A stretch of 64,000 bases of DNA from Dinochytrium kinnereticum (Eukaryota; Chytridiomycota; Chytridiomycetes; Chytridiales; Chytridiaceae), in the NCBI GenBank assembly GCA_027604005.1, contig JADGJT010000024.1, positions 1,305-65,304 of the forward strand, given 5' to 3'. The notes beneath the pieces are model-generated. The model was not told the DNA's origin. It saw nothing but the letters and a program-made list of their open reading frames with translations, and did no database searches. Shown in pieces: positions 21,918 through 33,538 of the stretch (its first letter is position 1; the number at the start of each line of letters is the position of its first letter). Made by a program: the position numbers and the translations under genes.

Positions 21918-23178
21918 ATGCGAGCGTTCAACTCTGTTTTCAAGGACGGCCTGTTTGCGGGCGACGCTGGCATCTACGTAATCACCGGTGGAGGAACGGG
22001 TATTGGGAGATGCATGGCGCATGAGCTTGCATCTCTGGGGGCAAAGGTTGCCGTGCTGGGGAGGTATGCAATCCCGCTCCTGCTTCGTTTGTTTTTGTGA
22101 CCCTCGTTCGGGTAAACTTGAAAAAGCTGCGACGCATACCTTGGTTAATACACTAGCCAACCTCTCATCTTTAACATTCGGCTTCTGTGTAATGATAATC
22201 TCATCTCGGCGCTACAGGCGGCTGGAGTTGCTTGAGCAAACCTCCAACGAGATCAACAATCTCAGCGGGTCTGGCAAGTGCTTTCCTTACGCTGTCAACA
22301 TTAGGGATGAGGTGAAGGTGACGGAGCTGATGCAAAGAATCTGGTCAGAGCATGGCCCTATCCTCGGTCTCGTCAACAATGCTGGTGGACAGTTTGCGAG
22401 CCCTGCAGGTCAGTTGGTCTCTTCATTCTTTCCACCGCCCTTTGAGACAATCCGGACGCGATCGCATACGTCTAACCAGTCCAAACCTTCGTTATCCATC
22501 AATCTCGCAGAGGAGATATCGCCCAAAGGATGGTCGGCCGTCATAGACCTCAACCTCAACGGCACGTGGTACGTCACACGCGCTGTGTTCCTGGCGAGGC
22601 AGAATGCCATCGCGTCTCTCGCCTCCGACCCCAAAGACGGCCTCATCCATCCGCCCCTCGCCATCGTCACTGTCCTGGCTGACATTCGAAGCGGGAAACC
22701 TTACATGGCGCATACCTCTGCTGCAAGGGCGGGCATTGCCAACCTCACCATGACGCTTGCTCAAGAGTGGGGGCCTAAAGGTGTTCGCATCAACTGCGTG
22801 ACTCCTGGAACCCTGCTTGGGAATGGAATGTGGAATTACCCAGAGGCCATTCGCACTCATACTGCTTCCATTCATCATCTCAATCCGTTGGGAAGGATGG
22901 GGACCGAGGCAGAGATTTCGGCCGCTGTCGTCTTCTTGCTCTCGCCAGGAGCGGCTTACATTACTGGGGCTTGTTTGGAGGTTACTGGTGGGGCGCATTT
23001 GAGGAAGGGCGTCGAGGATCCCGAACCTTTCACCGAGAACAGTCAGGTGCCTCCCTTCTTTGGGTTCTCGTCTGCTGTTGGAACCAAGGATGGAACGCCT
23101 GGGTATTTTGCGACCGGGTCAGTCCCCGAGGGGTTTGAAGGCGTGTTTGAAAAGTATCGTAAGCTTTCTAAGCTTTAG
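21918..23178 (+). CDS. peroxisomal trans-2-enoyl-CoA reductase-like SDR
   Basis: Exons 21918-22063, 22218-22408 and 22511-23178 give about 334 aa. The Rossmann motif YVITGGGTGIGRCMAHEL starts near residue 20, NNAGG lies in exon 2, and exon 3 gives LNLNGTWYVTRAVF, then IVTVLADIRSG. The usual YxxxK active-site stretch reads MAHTSAARAGIANLT, the arrangement seen in PECR-type enzymes, and RINCVTPGT follows. The last three residues are Ser-Lys-Leu, a canonical PTS1 signal. Together these point to a peroxisomal enoyl- or dienoyl-CoA reductase used in fatty-acid metabolism. Intron 2 (22409-22510) is 102 nt, a multiple of three, with no in-frame stop, so a retained form would be 34 residues longer. 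The divergent partner is the aldo/keto reductase-like gene. Confidence 0.88.
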
Positions 23179-23370
23179 ACAAAGACTCGTTTCCTTCAAC
23201 GGATTAAATATGTGTTCTTGGCGTCAGTTTACAGCGATCAATATAAGGCAACATGATGCCAGCTCTTGATCAATTGCCTTTGGTATATCTCGAAACTGAA
23301 GAGTTTCTCCTATCCACCCTACCTCCATCCAGCATCAATCGTAGAGTCCTTTTCCCTCGATGAAAACCTC

Positions 23371-24164
23371 CTATGCAAACAATCCCCAGTAAACGATATT
23401 GACGCTATCCACAATCTGCCTAAACTGTGTCAAAACGTCCCCACCCTCCCTCATCAGATCCCTCGCATCCACACCGGCTAACGAGCTGCTCTTCTCCCCA
23501 AGCGATATGGGGTGATTGAAAGAGATTAGCAGGTCCGTCTCCTTGCTAGGAATCCTGAACACGGCAAGGTAGACGTTCACAAGATTCTGAGACCCTGCAG
23601 CCGTTTCCCGAAACTTAGATACAGCTTGCTGGCCCAGGCAGCAGGTGACAACTGCAGAGTCCCTGTGAAAAAAGAAGTTGCGGTGAGATCTCTTAAAGCT
23701 TGTATGGGTTGGTTGAAGCGAAGAGGGGATGCTTACTTGAGAAAAGGATGATCGCCAATGGTTTCCAAAGAGAAAGTTTGAGAAGACGCCGTGGCGTTGT
23801 TCTCGTCCGCTAATACCCAGAAATGTTGGCTGCCAACACGTTGATATCAGGAACTCGTTGACTTCAACACTGCGCAAATAATGCGAAGACTCACGCAGCT
23901 GGTATGACGCCGTCCTCAGCCGGAAGCATCTCCAGAAGCTCTATAATGATGCTTTGGTCCGTCCCCTTTGTGTCGATAAAGACCTCCTGGTTGTCCGGGA
24001 CCTCTCGCAAGACGCTGTTTGCAAGCATGTTCAAACCAAGGCCGATGGTGCGGAATCAACTACCGCAAATCTCACCTGGCATCGACGAATCGGTCGGGAA
24101 GCGAGATGGTGATGGCCCCACCAAACAGCTCTTTGCTGACCATATCTCGACCTGACAACATCAT
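23371..24164 (-). CDS. MOG1: Ran GTPase-binding nuclear import factor Mog1
   Basis: Four exons (24164-24076, 24014-23895, 23829-23737, 23662-23371) join in phase to about 197 aa, a normal Mog1 length. The conserved opening reads KELFGGAITISLPDRFVDAS, followed by LREVPDNQEVFIDTKGTDQS, IIIELLEMLP and HFWVLADENNATASSQTF. The final exon carries VNVYLAVFRIPSKETDLLIS and ends VYWGLFA. Mog1 binds Ran and promotes nucleotide release in nuclear import. Two adjacent ATGs (24164 and 24161) and a third before VSKELFGG are possible starts. The divergent neighbour starts 434 bp away. Confidence 0.93.
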
Positions 24165-24598
24165 GCTTGCTTGCTTCTTCTTTTTTTTTTTGGTTTAAAA
24201 AAATGTGTAGAAAATAATGTCTGGACTCGGCACGCGTCTGGAGAGATTGCCGTGTTGCGATTTACAACTCAACCATGGGATGGAGCGATGAATGGCTGCG
24301 TCTTGCATGCTGAATTCACCTTGTTTGAAAATCGGTGTGCCTTTATTGTTTTATACGCTGAGGAAAGCGACTTGATTGCGAGGAGCCGTCGCGGTGCATC
24401 ATCGCCAAACCGACTCACCACCATCCCCGAGACCTGCCTTCAGTTGGTGGGCAACAACGGGATTCTTGGCTGGCTGGTTCTCCTTTCCTAGCCACAGTCT
24501 ACTGGCATTTGGAAACAAGTCCATTGACCTCTGAATCAACGAGCGTCAGGAACTTGAAAGCAAATAATTCGGTAGGGCGCCCCTGACAAAAGTCAACC
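24165..24598. promoter_or_regulatory. divergent intergenic region MOG1 / THEG-like gene
   Basis: This spacer lies between two start codons on opposite strands. It has a T-rich tract next to MOG1 and no gene. A 24171-24491 open frame lacks an ATG and any domain. Confidence 0.35.
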
Positions 24599-26931
24599 AT
24601 GTCGAATCCGTTTGAGCTCGACTTCGAGTTTCAGCTCGAGCAGTACGTCCTCAAGGCTCCAAAAGCTCCAGCTGCTAAGTTGAAATGGGACAAGCAAAGA
24701 ACGTTATGGAAAGTGGCTTCGGAAAAATGTGAGTCCTTTACTCTGTAGTCAGCGGCATTTATCTTACGAACCCCTTGCCCTTCCATTGACACTCCTTTGA
24801 CTTTTACTCTACTCTTACGAAACACAACACGGGAAACACTTGTACATCTGTAGCCCCCATAAGCCGCCCAAAAGTCCTCACCATTAGCCGGCACCACTTC
24901 AGCACTCCTAAGAAATCCCCTGAATGTCTCCTCCCCATGCTCCCTCAAAGGCCAATCACAAAGCCAGCACCAAAAGAGCACACCTCCGACTCGTCACAAC
25001 CCACCGACAGTCCCGCCAATGCAGAAACCAAACTCCCCCCAGCTCCCGTCTCCCAATCATCGAAACCAGTCACAACCAAACATCCAGCCACAAATGCCTT
25101 GGTCCCCCTAGCCGACGGCCATAAACCGATGGCATCCAACCTTAAATCAGCCGCCTTCTCCGCCTCCTACAATGCTTACGCGTCGTCGCTTCCGGCAAAT
25201 TATCTTCCGCTGCATATGCGAAAGATTCACGCGGAGGTGTTCCAGAGGCTTGCTGAGCCAAAGAAAGTGCTTCCTCCTCCTTTGCCAGAAGAGATGCGAC
25301 ACAAGACTGAGAAAAGGGTATCTAAGGCTCTTTTTGAGCGCCTTCATAACGAGAGTAGGATTAGAGAGTTGGCGAGGATTGAGGAGAGGGAGACGGAGGT
25401 TAAACGTGTTGGAGGTCGAGCTCCGCCTAAAGGGTTTTTTGAACGGTTGGCTATACCAAAGACAAAGGTTGTTCATTACAAAGGAAAGGAGGATGGGGAG
25501 ACGAATGAGAGGAAGATAAAGAAGAAGAAGAGCCATTACATCTCTGAAAAAGATTTGAATCGACTTGCTACACCTCGGTATAGAGTTGTTTTGGCCAGCA
25601 AGAAAAAGGACCCGAAAACTTTACGAGAGTTGGAAGAGGATGAAGATATTGATGATGAAGATTTAGATGTTAATGACGATGAAACCACTAACGAATCCCC
25701 ACCAAAATCTCCAACGCCTCCCCCCGCTCCCCAAAATCAATCCAGCCCACCTCCAAAATCACACACAGAAAAGAAAGCCAAACCCCCAACCACCAAAATC
25801 AAAGACCTACCCAACCCATCCCCATCCCCTCCAAGCTCCCCCCCCTCAAAACCCCGCGCGGCATCCTCCTACGCAACAAGCAGGACGACTTCATCAGAGT
25901 CGTTCTCGGTGTCGTCTGGGAGCAGACCGATTTCCAGGAAGGAACCGTTGCCGGCCATTCCACCGGGGAGTCGCGGGAGTTTGAAGAGGGAGGCGGAGGC
26001 GGAGGTGGGCGGTGATGAAGCGGGGGTGGATCCTTTTCCGGAGGGTCGGGAGGGAGAAACACGTGAGGGTGATGTGAGGAACGAGCAAGTTGAGGGGGAG
26101 AGGCAAGGTGGAGGTGACGAGTATGGCGAGAAAAAAGAGGGTGAGGCTGGGGTGGCAGTTGGGGGCGAGCATAGTGAGGAGAGCACGGTGGAGGGAGATG
26201 GAAACGTTGCTGAGGGCGATCGTGATGTGATTTCGGACCAAAACGACCAAGCTGCAGAAGTGCATCATGGCGAGGAGGTAGAGGATCACTATAGTGTTGG
26301 CGCCGAAGATAACCACCATGGCGACCCTGCAGAAGAGCACCAAAAGAGCGCAGTTGTTGAAGAGAAATACGTGGAGTTATCTGAGGAACAGCCTAACGAC
26401 GTTCCAGAAGATCACCAAGCAGACGGCTCTGAGGAGCATCAAGGAAATATCACTCATGAACATTATGAGGAAGGTACTGAGAGTCACGGGAAAGTCCTCG
26501 ATGAGCGCGACGAAGAAACTACTGAAGCTCGTTGTGCGGAAGTCACCGACGACATTCTTAATGACATCTCTGTCGACAATCCACAAGAACACGTAGAATC
26601 CGTTCCAGAGGATCACCACGACGACATTCCTCACCACCACGATGAGGTCGAATCACCCATTGTGGAAGAGCACAGCTTGAAAGACGATAACGACGAAAAG
26701 CATCACCACCTAGCAGATGATGAAGCACATCACGAAGATAATGTAGAGGAATCACGTAATGAATCTCCGGAGGCTCTTCATGATCAACCCACGGAAGTCC
26801 ACCACGAAGACTCCTCCGAAGAGGAAGTTGCGGAAAGGTCAAACGTTTTGGTTGGGGATGATGTACTGGTGGGTGATGGCGAGGGGTTAACACAAGAGGG
26901 GGCTTTGGAGGAGGAGGCGAAGCATGAGTAA
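24599..26931 (+). CDS. acidic protein with THEG-type (RLAxPK) repeats, possible axonemal protein
   Basis: Exons 24599-24728 and 24854-26931 give about 735 aa. Between residues 170 and 300 are repeated short motifs: FQRLAEPKK (about 173), FERLHNES (about 205), FERLAIPKTKV (about 238) and LNRLATPRYRV (about 279). This matches the RLAxPK pattern of THEG repeats in sperm microtubule-associated proteins, which sit inside flagellar doublet microtubules. The N-terminal 170 residues are Pro/Ser/Lys-rich. From about residue 310 the protein is Pro-rich and then extremely acidic, with Glu/His-rich segments recurring to the end (EEHQ, EDHH, VHHGEE). A role in the zoospore flagellum is an inference from the repeats. 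The acidic tail could bind basic partners or metal; no catalytic domain is present. Confidence 0.65.
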
Positions 26932-28412
26932 AGGTCGGGGTCAGAAGGAAAAGTGTGAAAGGAAGTAACGGATTTTGGATGGTCAATGTAAAGAGATTTC
27001 CTTCTTATGATTCCTTTCTTTTCTTTCCCCTCTTTCCTTAGTTCTTTGCTTCAAAGTATACTGTTAAATACCGCGATGCACTTTCTTCATTCTTATGTAG
27101 AATATCTTTTGAGATCTTGCCCTTTTCATTTATTATTTATGATGTGGTTTGTTCAATTACTTTTCTCAATATGGACTTTTTATTTTTTTCGCCTTGTAAT
27201 CTTCCCTATGCTTTTCTAAGAAGCCCATTCTGTTCATGCTCAGTTTTAAAGTTAAAGACATTTCCCTTGTTTATACTTGGTCCCTAAAAGCGTGATCCCT
27301 CTTTGTCATTTCTTTTCTTTTCCTTTCCACACTTCCATTTCACTTTCAATGCTTATGGTTTCCATGAGTGTTGGGTTTAGGTGACGTTTATTATTCATTG
27401 GTAGTTAGACTTTTTTTATTTTCTTCCTTTCTTCGTTTCGCGAGTTAAGCAATGGTTGGGTTAAACATGAACCCGGAACGAGGTGAAGAGTAGGGGAAAA
27501 GCTGATTAAGGTGGCAGTCTTGAATGTTTAAAGTTACCTAATATAGAAGAGGCTCGGAATAAACAGACAGGCACGTTGCTTGGCGAATACATCGCCTAAA
27601 GGAAGGAGTACGACATGAGTCCATCTGGTGAAAAGGAACTACACAAAAGCATGACACGTCCCTAATGTATTGCCCTCGTGTCTCAATTTAATATGTATTC
27701 CTCTGATGTCCGACAGTTTGCGTTCTATCCAAAGCGATTCGTCCGAGGTTCACTGCGCCGTTTCCAGTTCAGCGAAGGTTTATGCTGCAGAGGCATCGTT
27801 GAAAAGGTCTGCGGCAGGAACTTTCATAAAACATATGCACGCGCTTTTATTTATCAAGTATTGGGCTCTGTGTTATTCCGTGGACGGTTTCTTTCCGATA
27901 TAAAGAACCCCAACCCTGTCTTTATTTACCATTTCTTTAATGACTTCCCCAAGCAATACGAACCCTCCCCCCCGACCTCGCTTCTTAAGAGCTTGTAACT
28001 AGAGAACGAGTAGCAATCTGGAACTGAGGAATCACACTCTATAGCACAAGGAAGTCAGTTGGCGCAACAAAAAAGGTTGGCTTCAGAGGACGGTGATTCA
28101 TTGCATAGCGAGAAGGTGAAGATTAACGAAAACAGTCACACTTTTGGCAGTAACCCTTCATGGACGGACACGTACATCGAATCCCAAATTGTACAATCAA
28201 GGAGCAAGGATACAGTAAAGGCATTATTCTTATATTCTTTGTACAGCAAGTGGTGTCTCAAGTACCGGCCCCTTGCTGCTTATCATCATCCTCAACAAAA
28301 AAATCCCACCAAAAAGCACACTATGGATATGTGAACACCAAAACAACGAAAAGAGTTATACAGAATGTTAAGGAGAGCCTGCACGTCAGCAATACAATAT
28401 CAAAGGCCCCCT
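26932..28412. other. intergenic region with unassigned open frames
   Basis: 26932-27600 is T-rich 3' flank. Two plus-strand frames look somewhat protein-like but lack an ATG and splice context: 27678-27998 (RGSLRRFQFSEGLCC, FIYQVLGSVLFRGRFL) and 28059-28334 (LASEDGDSLHSEKVKI). They may be remnants of a decayed gene. I cannot assign them. Confidence 0.3.
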
Positions 28413-29476
28413 TCAAATCACCATACTCGCCGTCGAGTTCGTCTGCTGCAACTGATTCTTTAACACCCCAACAGCGCAAGAGGCGTCCGAGGCACCGACC
28501 AATGTGATGGTAGACACTGTTGCCGAAGAAGCCGAGCACCCACCACTCGGGGAGCCAGTCATGTACGAAGGAGGAATGTGCTTGACGATGCGACCGTGCT
28601 CAGAGTAAAACAAACATTTGCCAGAGCCCCTAGACGTTGATGTTGATTCGCAGAAAGTCTTGCAGTTGTCGTAAGGTGGGCAGTAAAGGTGGAGGGAGAC
28701 GGCGCCGACGGAAGGGCTGGGGTTTGAGACGCGGTGGAGGCCGATTTTGTCTGATAAAAGGGTTAGAGGGTGAGGCTCTGGAGGATTGAGGAAAAGAGTT
28801 AGGGGGGTGAGAGGGCTTACCGTGGATGTAGGCGACACGGTTCTCCGTGTGGGTGTTTGCTACTTTGACCTCCATGGGCGCGCCTTGGGACTCTGGCCAC
28901 TGGTACTGCGTCTCAAGGATGGCCCCATCAAGCACCTTCATCAGGCAGTGCGAGCCAGCGTGGTCGTGAATGGCACTGCAGATTGATGGACAAAATCAGT
29001 TTGTGCAAATTTTGTGGGAACGTTGGGAAATCAACTCGTGAGCGCGACAAGAGCGAACGACTGCCGAGTCAAAGGACAGTTCGCGACTCTGGAGAGGCAG
29101 GAGACGCCCCTTCAAACTCAGGCAGCATAACACAGAGATCAACCGCCAGACGGGAGACTCACCTGGACTGATTCTCAGGCCAGCATAAGACCATGAGGTT
29201 GAACTTGCCGTTACCATCGTCCACAAGGTTGCGTGTGTACTTTCGTGGGTCCCAGTGAGCGTACTTTGACCACTCTGCGGGGTTTGAGACGTAGGACTCC
29301 ATGAGAGCCTTGACCCTGTCGACGTTGACCTTGTCCATCTCGTGGATTCCCTTGTCGCTCATTTCAGCGTGGAGAGCCTTGATCAGGTCATCGAGAGTCT
29401 TTGGTGTGGGTGGTGATGAGGACGAGGTGCTTGTGCTTGTGGTGGATGCTTCTGTTGTTGTTACTGTTGAGGACAT
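28413..29476 (-). CDS. cysteine dioxygenase
   Basis: Exons 29476-29163, 28975-28821 and 28750-28413 give about 268 aa. The enzyme oxidises L-cysteine to cysteine sulfinate with a non-haem iron. The three-His site is visible: AIHDHAGSHC supplies His108 and His110, and GLHRVSNP supplies His162. Cys115 and Tyr179 (SLHLYCPPYD) match the residues that form the Cys-Tyr crosslink in the animal enzyme. NLMVLCWPENQSSAIHDH and KVLDGAILETQYQWP are typical family segments. A Ser/Thr-rich leader of about 25 residues and a Ser/Gly-rich C-terminal extension of about 50 residues make it longer than the roughly 200-aa animal protein. The upstream region carries many CCAAT boxes. Confidence 0.93.
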
Positions 29477-29671
29477 GGCGTGTGGGGGTGTTGCGGTGAC
29501 AGTGGGTGAGGGAGAGGAGGATGGCGGTTGAGCAGATCAGATCAGCGCAGGTGAGGTTGGGGCGAGGGCAGCAGAGGAGGGCAGCAGAGGGGAAGACTAA
29601 CGGGGATGGGGATGGGATGAGGGTTGAGAGGGGCCTCCCTTTATGCTTGTGTCGGGCTGATAAGCTTCCAG

Positions 29672-29960
29672 CCACAGCCAATCATTCACTCTGATTCCGA
29701 AACAGTCTGGCCAATCACACTGTTTCTCGTGCAATCACACCGTGGTCTCTGGCCAATGAGAGGCGGTGTAGTGCTGCAACCCCAAGTCCTTATGACGCAC
29801 AGGCGACTTCCGACCTGCGAGCGGAGGGCCGCGAGAGCGTGTTTCATTGGCTGCAACACTCCTTGAATGTTGGAGCCAATCAAACACTTTTGACGCCTCT
29901 TCATTGGCTGCAACACTTTTGCCTGTTGGAGCCAATCAAACACTTTTGACGCCTGCTTCC
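29672..29960. promoter_or_regulatory. CCAAT-box array upstream of cysteine dioxygenase
   Basis: Seven CCAAT pentamers occur in about 260 bp: plus strand at 29678, 29711, 29753, 29876 and 29932, minus strand (ATTGG) at 29846 and 29903. The last four belong to a 57-bp tandem duplication starting with CATTGGCTGCAACACT and containing GTTGGAGCCAATCAAACACT. CCAAT is the target of the HAP/NF-Y complex. The array lies 200-460 bp upstream of the start codon at 29476. Confidence 0.6.
29845..29957. repeat. 57-bp tandem duplication containing paired CCAAT/ATTGG boxes
   Basis: Two adjacent units start at about 29845 and 29902. They share CATTGGCTGCAACACT, TTGGAGCCAATCAAACACTT and TTGACGCCT, differing mainly in a few bases between the boxes. 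Confidence 0.8.
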
Positions 29961-30193
29961 ATTGACCTTCCTTTAAATGTTCTTTTTGACCACTCTTTCC
30001 TTTACTTTTTCTTTTTCTTTTTAGTGCGCTACGCTTCCTCATCCGTCTTTCTCAACAACATGAATGCTCAGTTCATTATTATTAGTACAGGTACAAAAAA
30101 TACATTTGGAATGTTGGAGCAAGAGAAACGAATACAATAAAATAACTGCAAGGACGACAGAGAAACAACTCTTTCTGCGTCTCAACCCGATAC

Positions 30194-31131
30194 TCATACT
30201 CGAGTGACCGGCGCACTATTCGTCTTAGGCAGCGGCTGTCCAGGTGCAGCAGGGCCAACAGGTCCCGGCGCTTGCACAGGCGGCGGAATAGGCACGCGAT
30301 CCCTCCCCCCCCTTCTCGTCTTCTTGCAAACAAACTCCTCCCCGGGCCTCGAATAAGCCATCAAAGCATCGATAGGTCCCGGCTCAACACAGTCACAAGC
30401 CTTGTTAAACATGGTCTGATTCAACACGTTCATGCGGTAAAACTCTCGGTAGCAGTTTTGGCAGGTGAACCAGGAGGCCAGGATCGCGGACCTGAGACCT
30501 ACACTGCCTGATTCCGAGCCGGTTGTGCCGCAGATGCATTTTGAGATGAGCTTTTTGACGCCTTCGATGGTTGGGGGGGTGCTGGGGGAGATGCTTTGAA
30601 TGGTTTGGTTGCAGACTTGCATGATGGTGTTGACGAGCATTCCAGGGCCCACGCAGGCTGTGCTCATGCAAAAGTCTGTGTTGTTGGGGTCTGTATGGTT
30701 TGGTTAGGGGAAACAAAGAGATATTAATGGGCGTGAGCAGACGAAGGACGGCTCGTCTCCAGGGAACGAACAGTCGGATATTTATTTCCATGAGGCTCTA
30801 GAGCTATGGCCCAGCTATCCACCCGATATTGGTTTTAGCGTCCGCTTGCAGATTTATGGCCTAACATCCTCCAACCCTTCCCTTCATGATCTTTCATCCC
30901 CGCTTCAACGGCAAATACCGTGAAAGTCTCAAAACCCCAAACCCATCTCAGCAATAACAACAAAACAGAAAGAAACCTACCCATGGCCGAGTAAAAGTCC
31001 TCTGCAGTGTCATCGTCCAGCGACTTCGCCATTATATTCACGGGCTCATAAACCTTTGACATTGATGGTGTCGCCGACATGAGCATCATCACCGTAACCG
31101 ACGCCATAAGGATTGGGTAAATGGACCACAT
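30194..31131 (-). CDS. secreted cysteine-rich protein
   Basis: Exons 31131-30981 and 30690-30194 give about 215 aa. The start (MWSIYPILMASVTVMMLMS) is a good signal peptide. The mature part has about nine cysteines in a pattern such as DFCMSTACVG, MQVC, SKCICG, TCQNCYREF and KACDCVEPG, then a Pro-rich C-terminus (VPIPPPVQAPGPVGPAAPGQ). An NNT sequon lies just before the first cysteine. I do not recognise the family; the Cys spacing suggests a small disulfide-rich secreted domain. Its 3' end faces the CCAAT-rich upstream region of cysteine dioxygenase. Confidence 0.72.
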
Positions 31132-31446
31132 TTGGGTGTATCTTTGCGATGCAGTGAAGGGAGGGATGACTGTGAGGGATGAATGAATCCGTGCCGCGCA
31201 AGGGTCGCTGTTAGGGGGAACAAGAATATGATGGACGGATGGATGGATGGATGGCGGGCTGGCTGGCCTTCTGGGGCTGGCTTTCCCGTAAATATTGTTT
31301 CTTTTTCTCAACAAAAAATTTCTCTCCTTCTGAACTTGGCCGCTGGCTGAGCTGTCCCTTGATGCAAAATGCAGCAAGTGCCTTATGAACAATGCCGGTT
31401 GAGATGGTGCAGATTAACCGCATTCACAAAGTCACTGCATGGGATA
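31132..31446. other. short intergenic spacer
   Basis: This lies upstream of the secreted-protein gene and downstream of the LIN1 stop codon. It contains a GGATGGATGGATGGATGG tract at about 31236. No gene is seen. Confidence 0.4.
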
Positions 31447-33308
31447 CTATTCCATCGGATCATCTGCAAACGACACCTCAGAGTTATGGAGGAAGCCTTT
31501 CTGGCTGTCGAGAGGTGTGTCCCCCGTCACCTCTCTCACCCAAAGATCCCCCTTCTCTGCGTCAAAGAATCCCTACAGGTTTGAAAAAGTTAAGGACATT
31601 AACAAAAAAGGCAGCCCCAAAAAAAGTCGGAACAAAAATGAAACCTCACATTCTTTCTCCACTCCTCCATCATATCCGACCCGTAAGGCCCGAAGAGCTC
31701 CGCAGAGTCCTTACCCCACTTGTACTCCCACAATGATTGAGATTTTGGCTCTGAAGTGGCCTTGGATCCTGATCGCGCGATGGTGGGGAGGGGGTCACCT
31801 GGACTCCAATCGTCGGCTGTTGTTTTTGTTGTCATTGTTTTGCTCGTTAAGTTTATATTGGAGAAAACTATTTTTGAGGCTTTTCTTACATAGTATATCG
31901 GCCTGCCGTAATCTCCTGACGATGGATTCATACCGCTGATCAATTACCTCTGCGTAATATATAGATTGGCGTTAGCTTTTTACAGCGGCCTTAATAGAGC
32001 GCGTATCAATGAAGTTTGCTCGCGAGGTTCTGTTCACGCACCGTAATGCCCAAGCTCTATTAGCTTATCAGTCACAGAAATCATCTGCTCCAGTTCCTTC
32101 GCATTTTCCTTAGCGGTATCATCATCCGTGAATGTTGTTGCTGCCTATTTCCAAACAAAAAAGTTTTAGACGTAAAAGCGTTTAATGATGGCGGGTTAGA
32201 ATCCCATAAAACCGAAAAGGGGGGAAATATAGAAACCTTCTCTGCCTTCTTCTTCTTCCATGCTGGCTGTTTTGCTGTGTTCGCTCCTAGACGTTTCATG
32301 GCCTATGCTAAAATTAGACGCCTCGTAGCTCTTTCTAACGAAGTCAAAGAAGTTAAGGGCACGCACCCCCGCAACTGACTCTTTCTGCTTCAGGAAGCCC
32401 AACAACCTCAACCAAAGTGTCGTTTCACTTTCTTGATTTGATGCGTCCATCGCCTCCTTTGCTTTCGCTCTCGCCTCAAGTCTCGAATGTGCCATTCGTG
32501 CCTGAAGAATGTTAGGCTCCAAAAGCGAATTATGCAAACCTTCTTCATGTCCTCTTTCGTAACGCCCTGAAGCCAGTTATCATGCATTTGATGCTCGTCC
32601 TTTTTGCGGATATAGTTGAAGTCGGCGTCAAAGCCGCTGTGTTTTTTTTTTTTTTTTTTAAGGGTGAGATGGAGGTTTAGCCACTCAGTTGAACGAAGTG
32701 GAGCATGACGAAAAACAAATAGGCTCACCCCTCTTCCAACTCCTGATCCATGTTAAATGATTCCATTTTCACCCCACCCTCCTCATCCTCATCTTCATCT
32801 TCATCCCTTTCGGCTCCCTCCTCATAAATCTTTTGCCGGCTGATATACTCAACAGTCCCCTTCTTTGGCTTCTTCTGAGGGCCATTTTTCTTCTCCGTAG
32901 AAAACATATCTTCGTCGTCTCCTCCATTGCCCGCGTTACCCGCATCTTCGTCGCTGTGAAGCTCCTCGTCGTCAGATTCAGTGTAGCCTTCCTTGATGGC
33001 GTTGCGCTTTTTCTTTCCTTAAGATCATGAAGAAAAGAGTTAGAACAATTCAACAACGGCCCCTCATAATCTCATATCGGGGTGCTTTCGTCTAATTACA
33101 AACGACTTTTAAAAGACGTCCGAAAGCTCTTTTACACAAAACCTCAAGGACAAAACCGCCCGACAAAAGCAAATAACTTCCACTCACCCATCTCCAAATC
33201 CTCCAAATCATCATCGTCACGGTCATCGTAAGGCCCCGCAGCGCCTTCACCACCGTCAAACCGCACCTTCTTCTTTGATGGCCCTTCGTTAGATGGTCTC
33301 CGCTTCAT
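31447..33308 (-). CDS. LIN1: LIN1/CD2BP2-type U5 snRNP protein with GYF domain
   Basis: Nine exons join in consistent phase to about 381 aa: 33308-33188, 33017-32729, 32636-32540, 32501-32367, 32302-32237, 32144-32042, 31949-31890, 31798-31650 and 31572-31447. The basic start (MKRRPSNEGPSKKKVRF) and acidic stretches are followed by ESFNMDQELEEGGFDADFNY, DNWLQGVTKEDM, ESVAGAMKRLGAN and KKKK. The C-terminal GYF domain reads LWEYKWGKDSAELFGPYGSD, MMEEWRKNGFF and LWVREV; the signature tyrosine is Phe (GFF). The human CD2BP2 and yeast Lin1 proteins bind Prp6 and Prp8-type partners in U5 snRNP assembly. Positions 33188 and 33309 onward show clean splice and start signals. The divergent FAM135-like gene starts 230 bp away. 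Confidence 0.92.
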
Positions 33309-33538
33309 GGTTGTAATTTTTTCTGGCTGCGGTATTTGTCAAATGATTCCTCTAAAGATTCCTCTCACACATGCCATCAAACTTGACAGTGTGAAATCGG
33401 AGGCAGAGTTGAAGATGACGGCCTCACGGGTGAGTGACGGACGCAGAGAAGAGGGGAGCTCGGCCTTGAAAATCGATTCATTTTGGGTGTCAAAAATTGC
33501 CCATGCGCAAAGGGTCGGCTGGGTCTGTTGGGAGGAGG

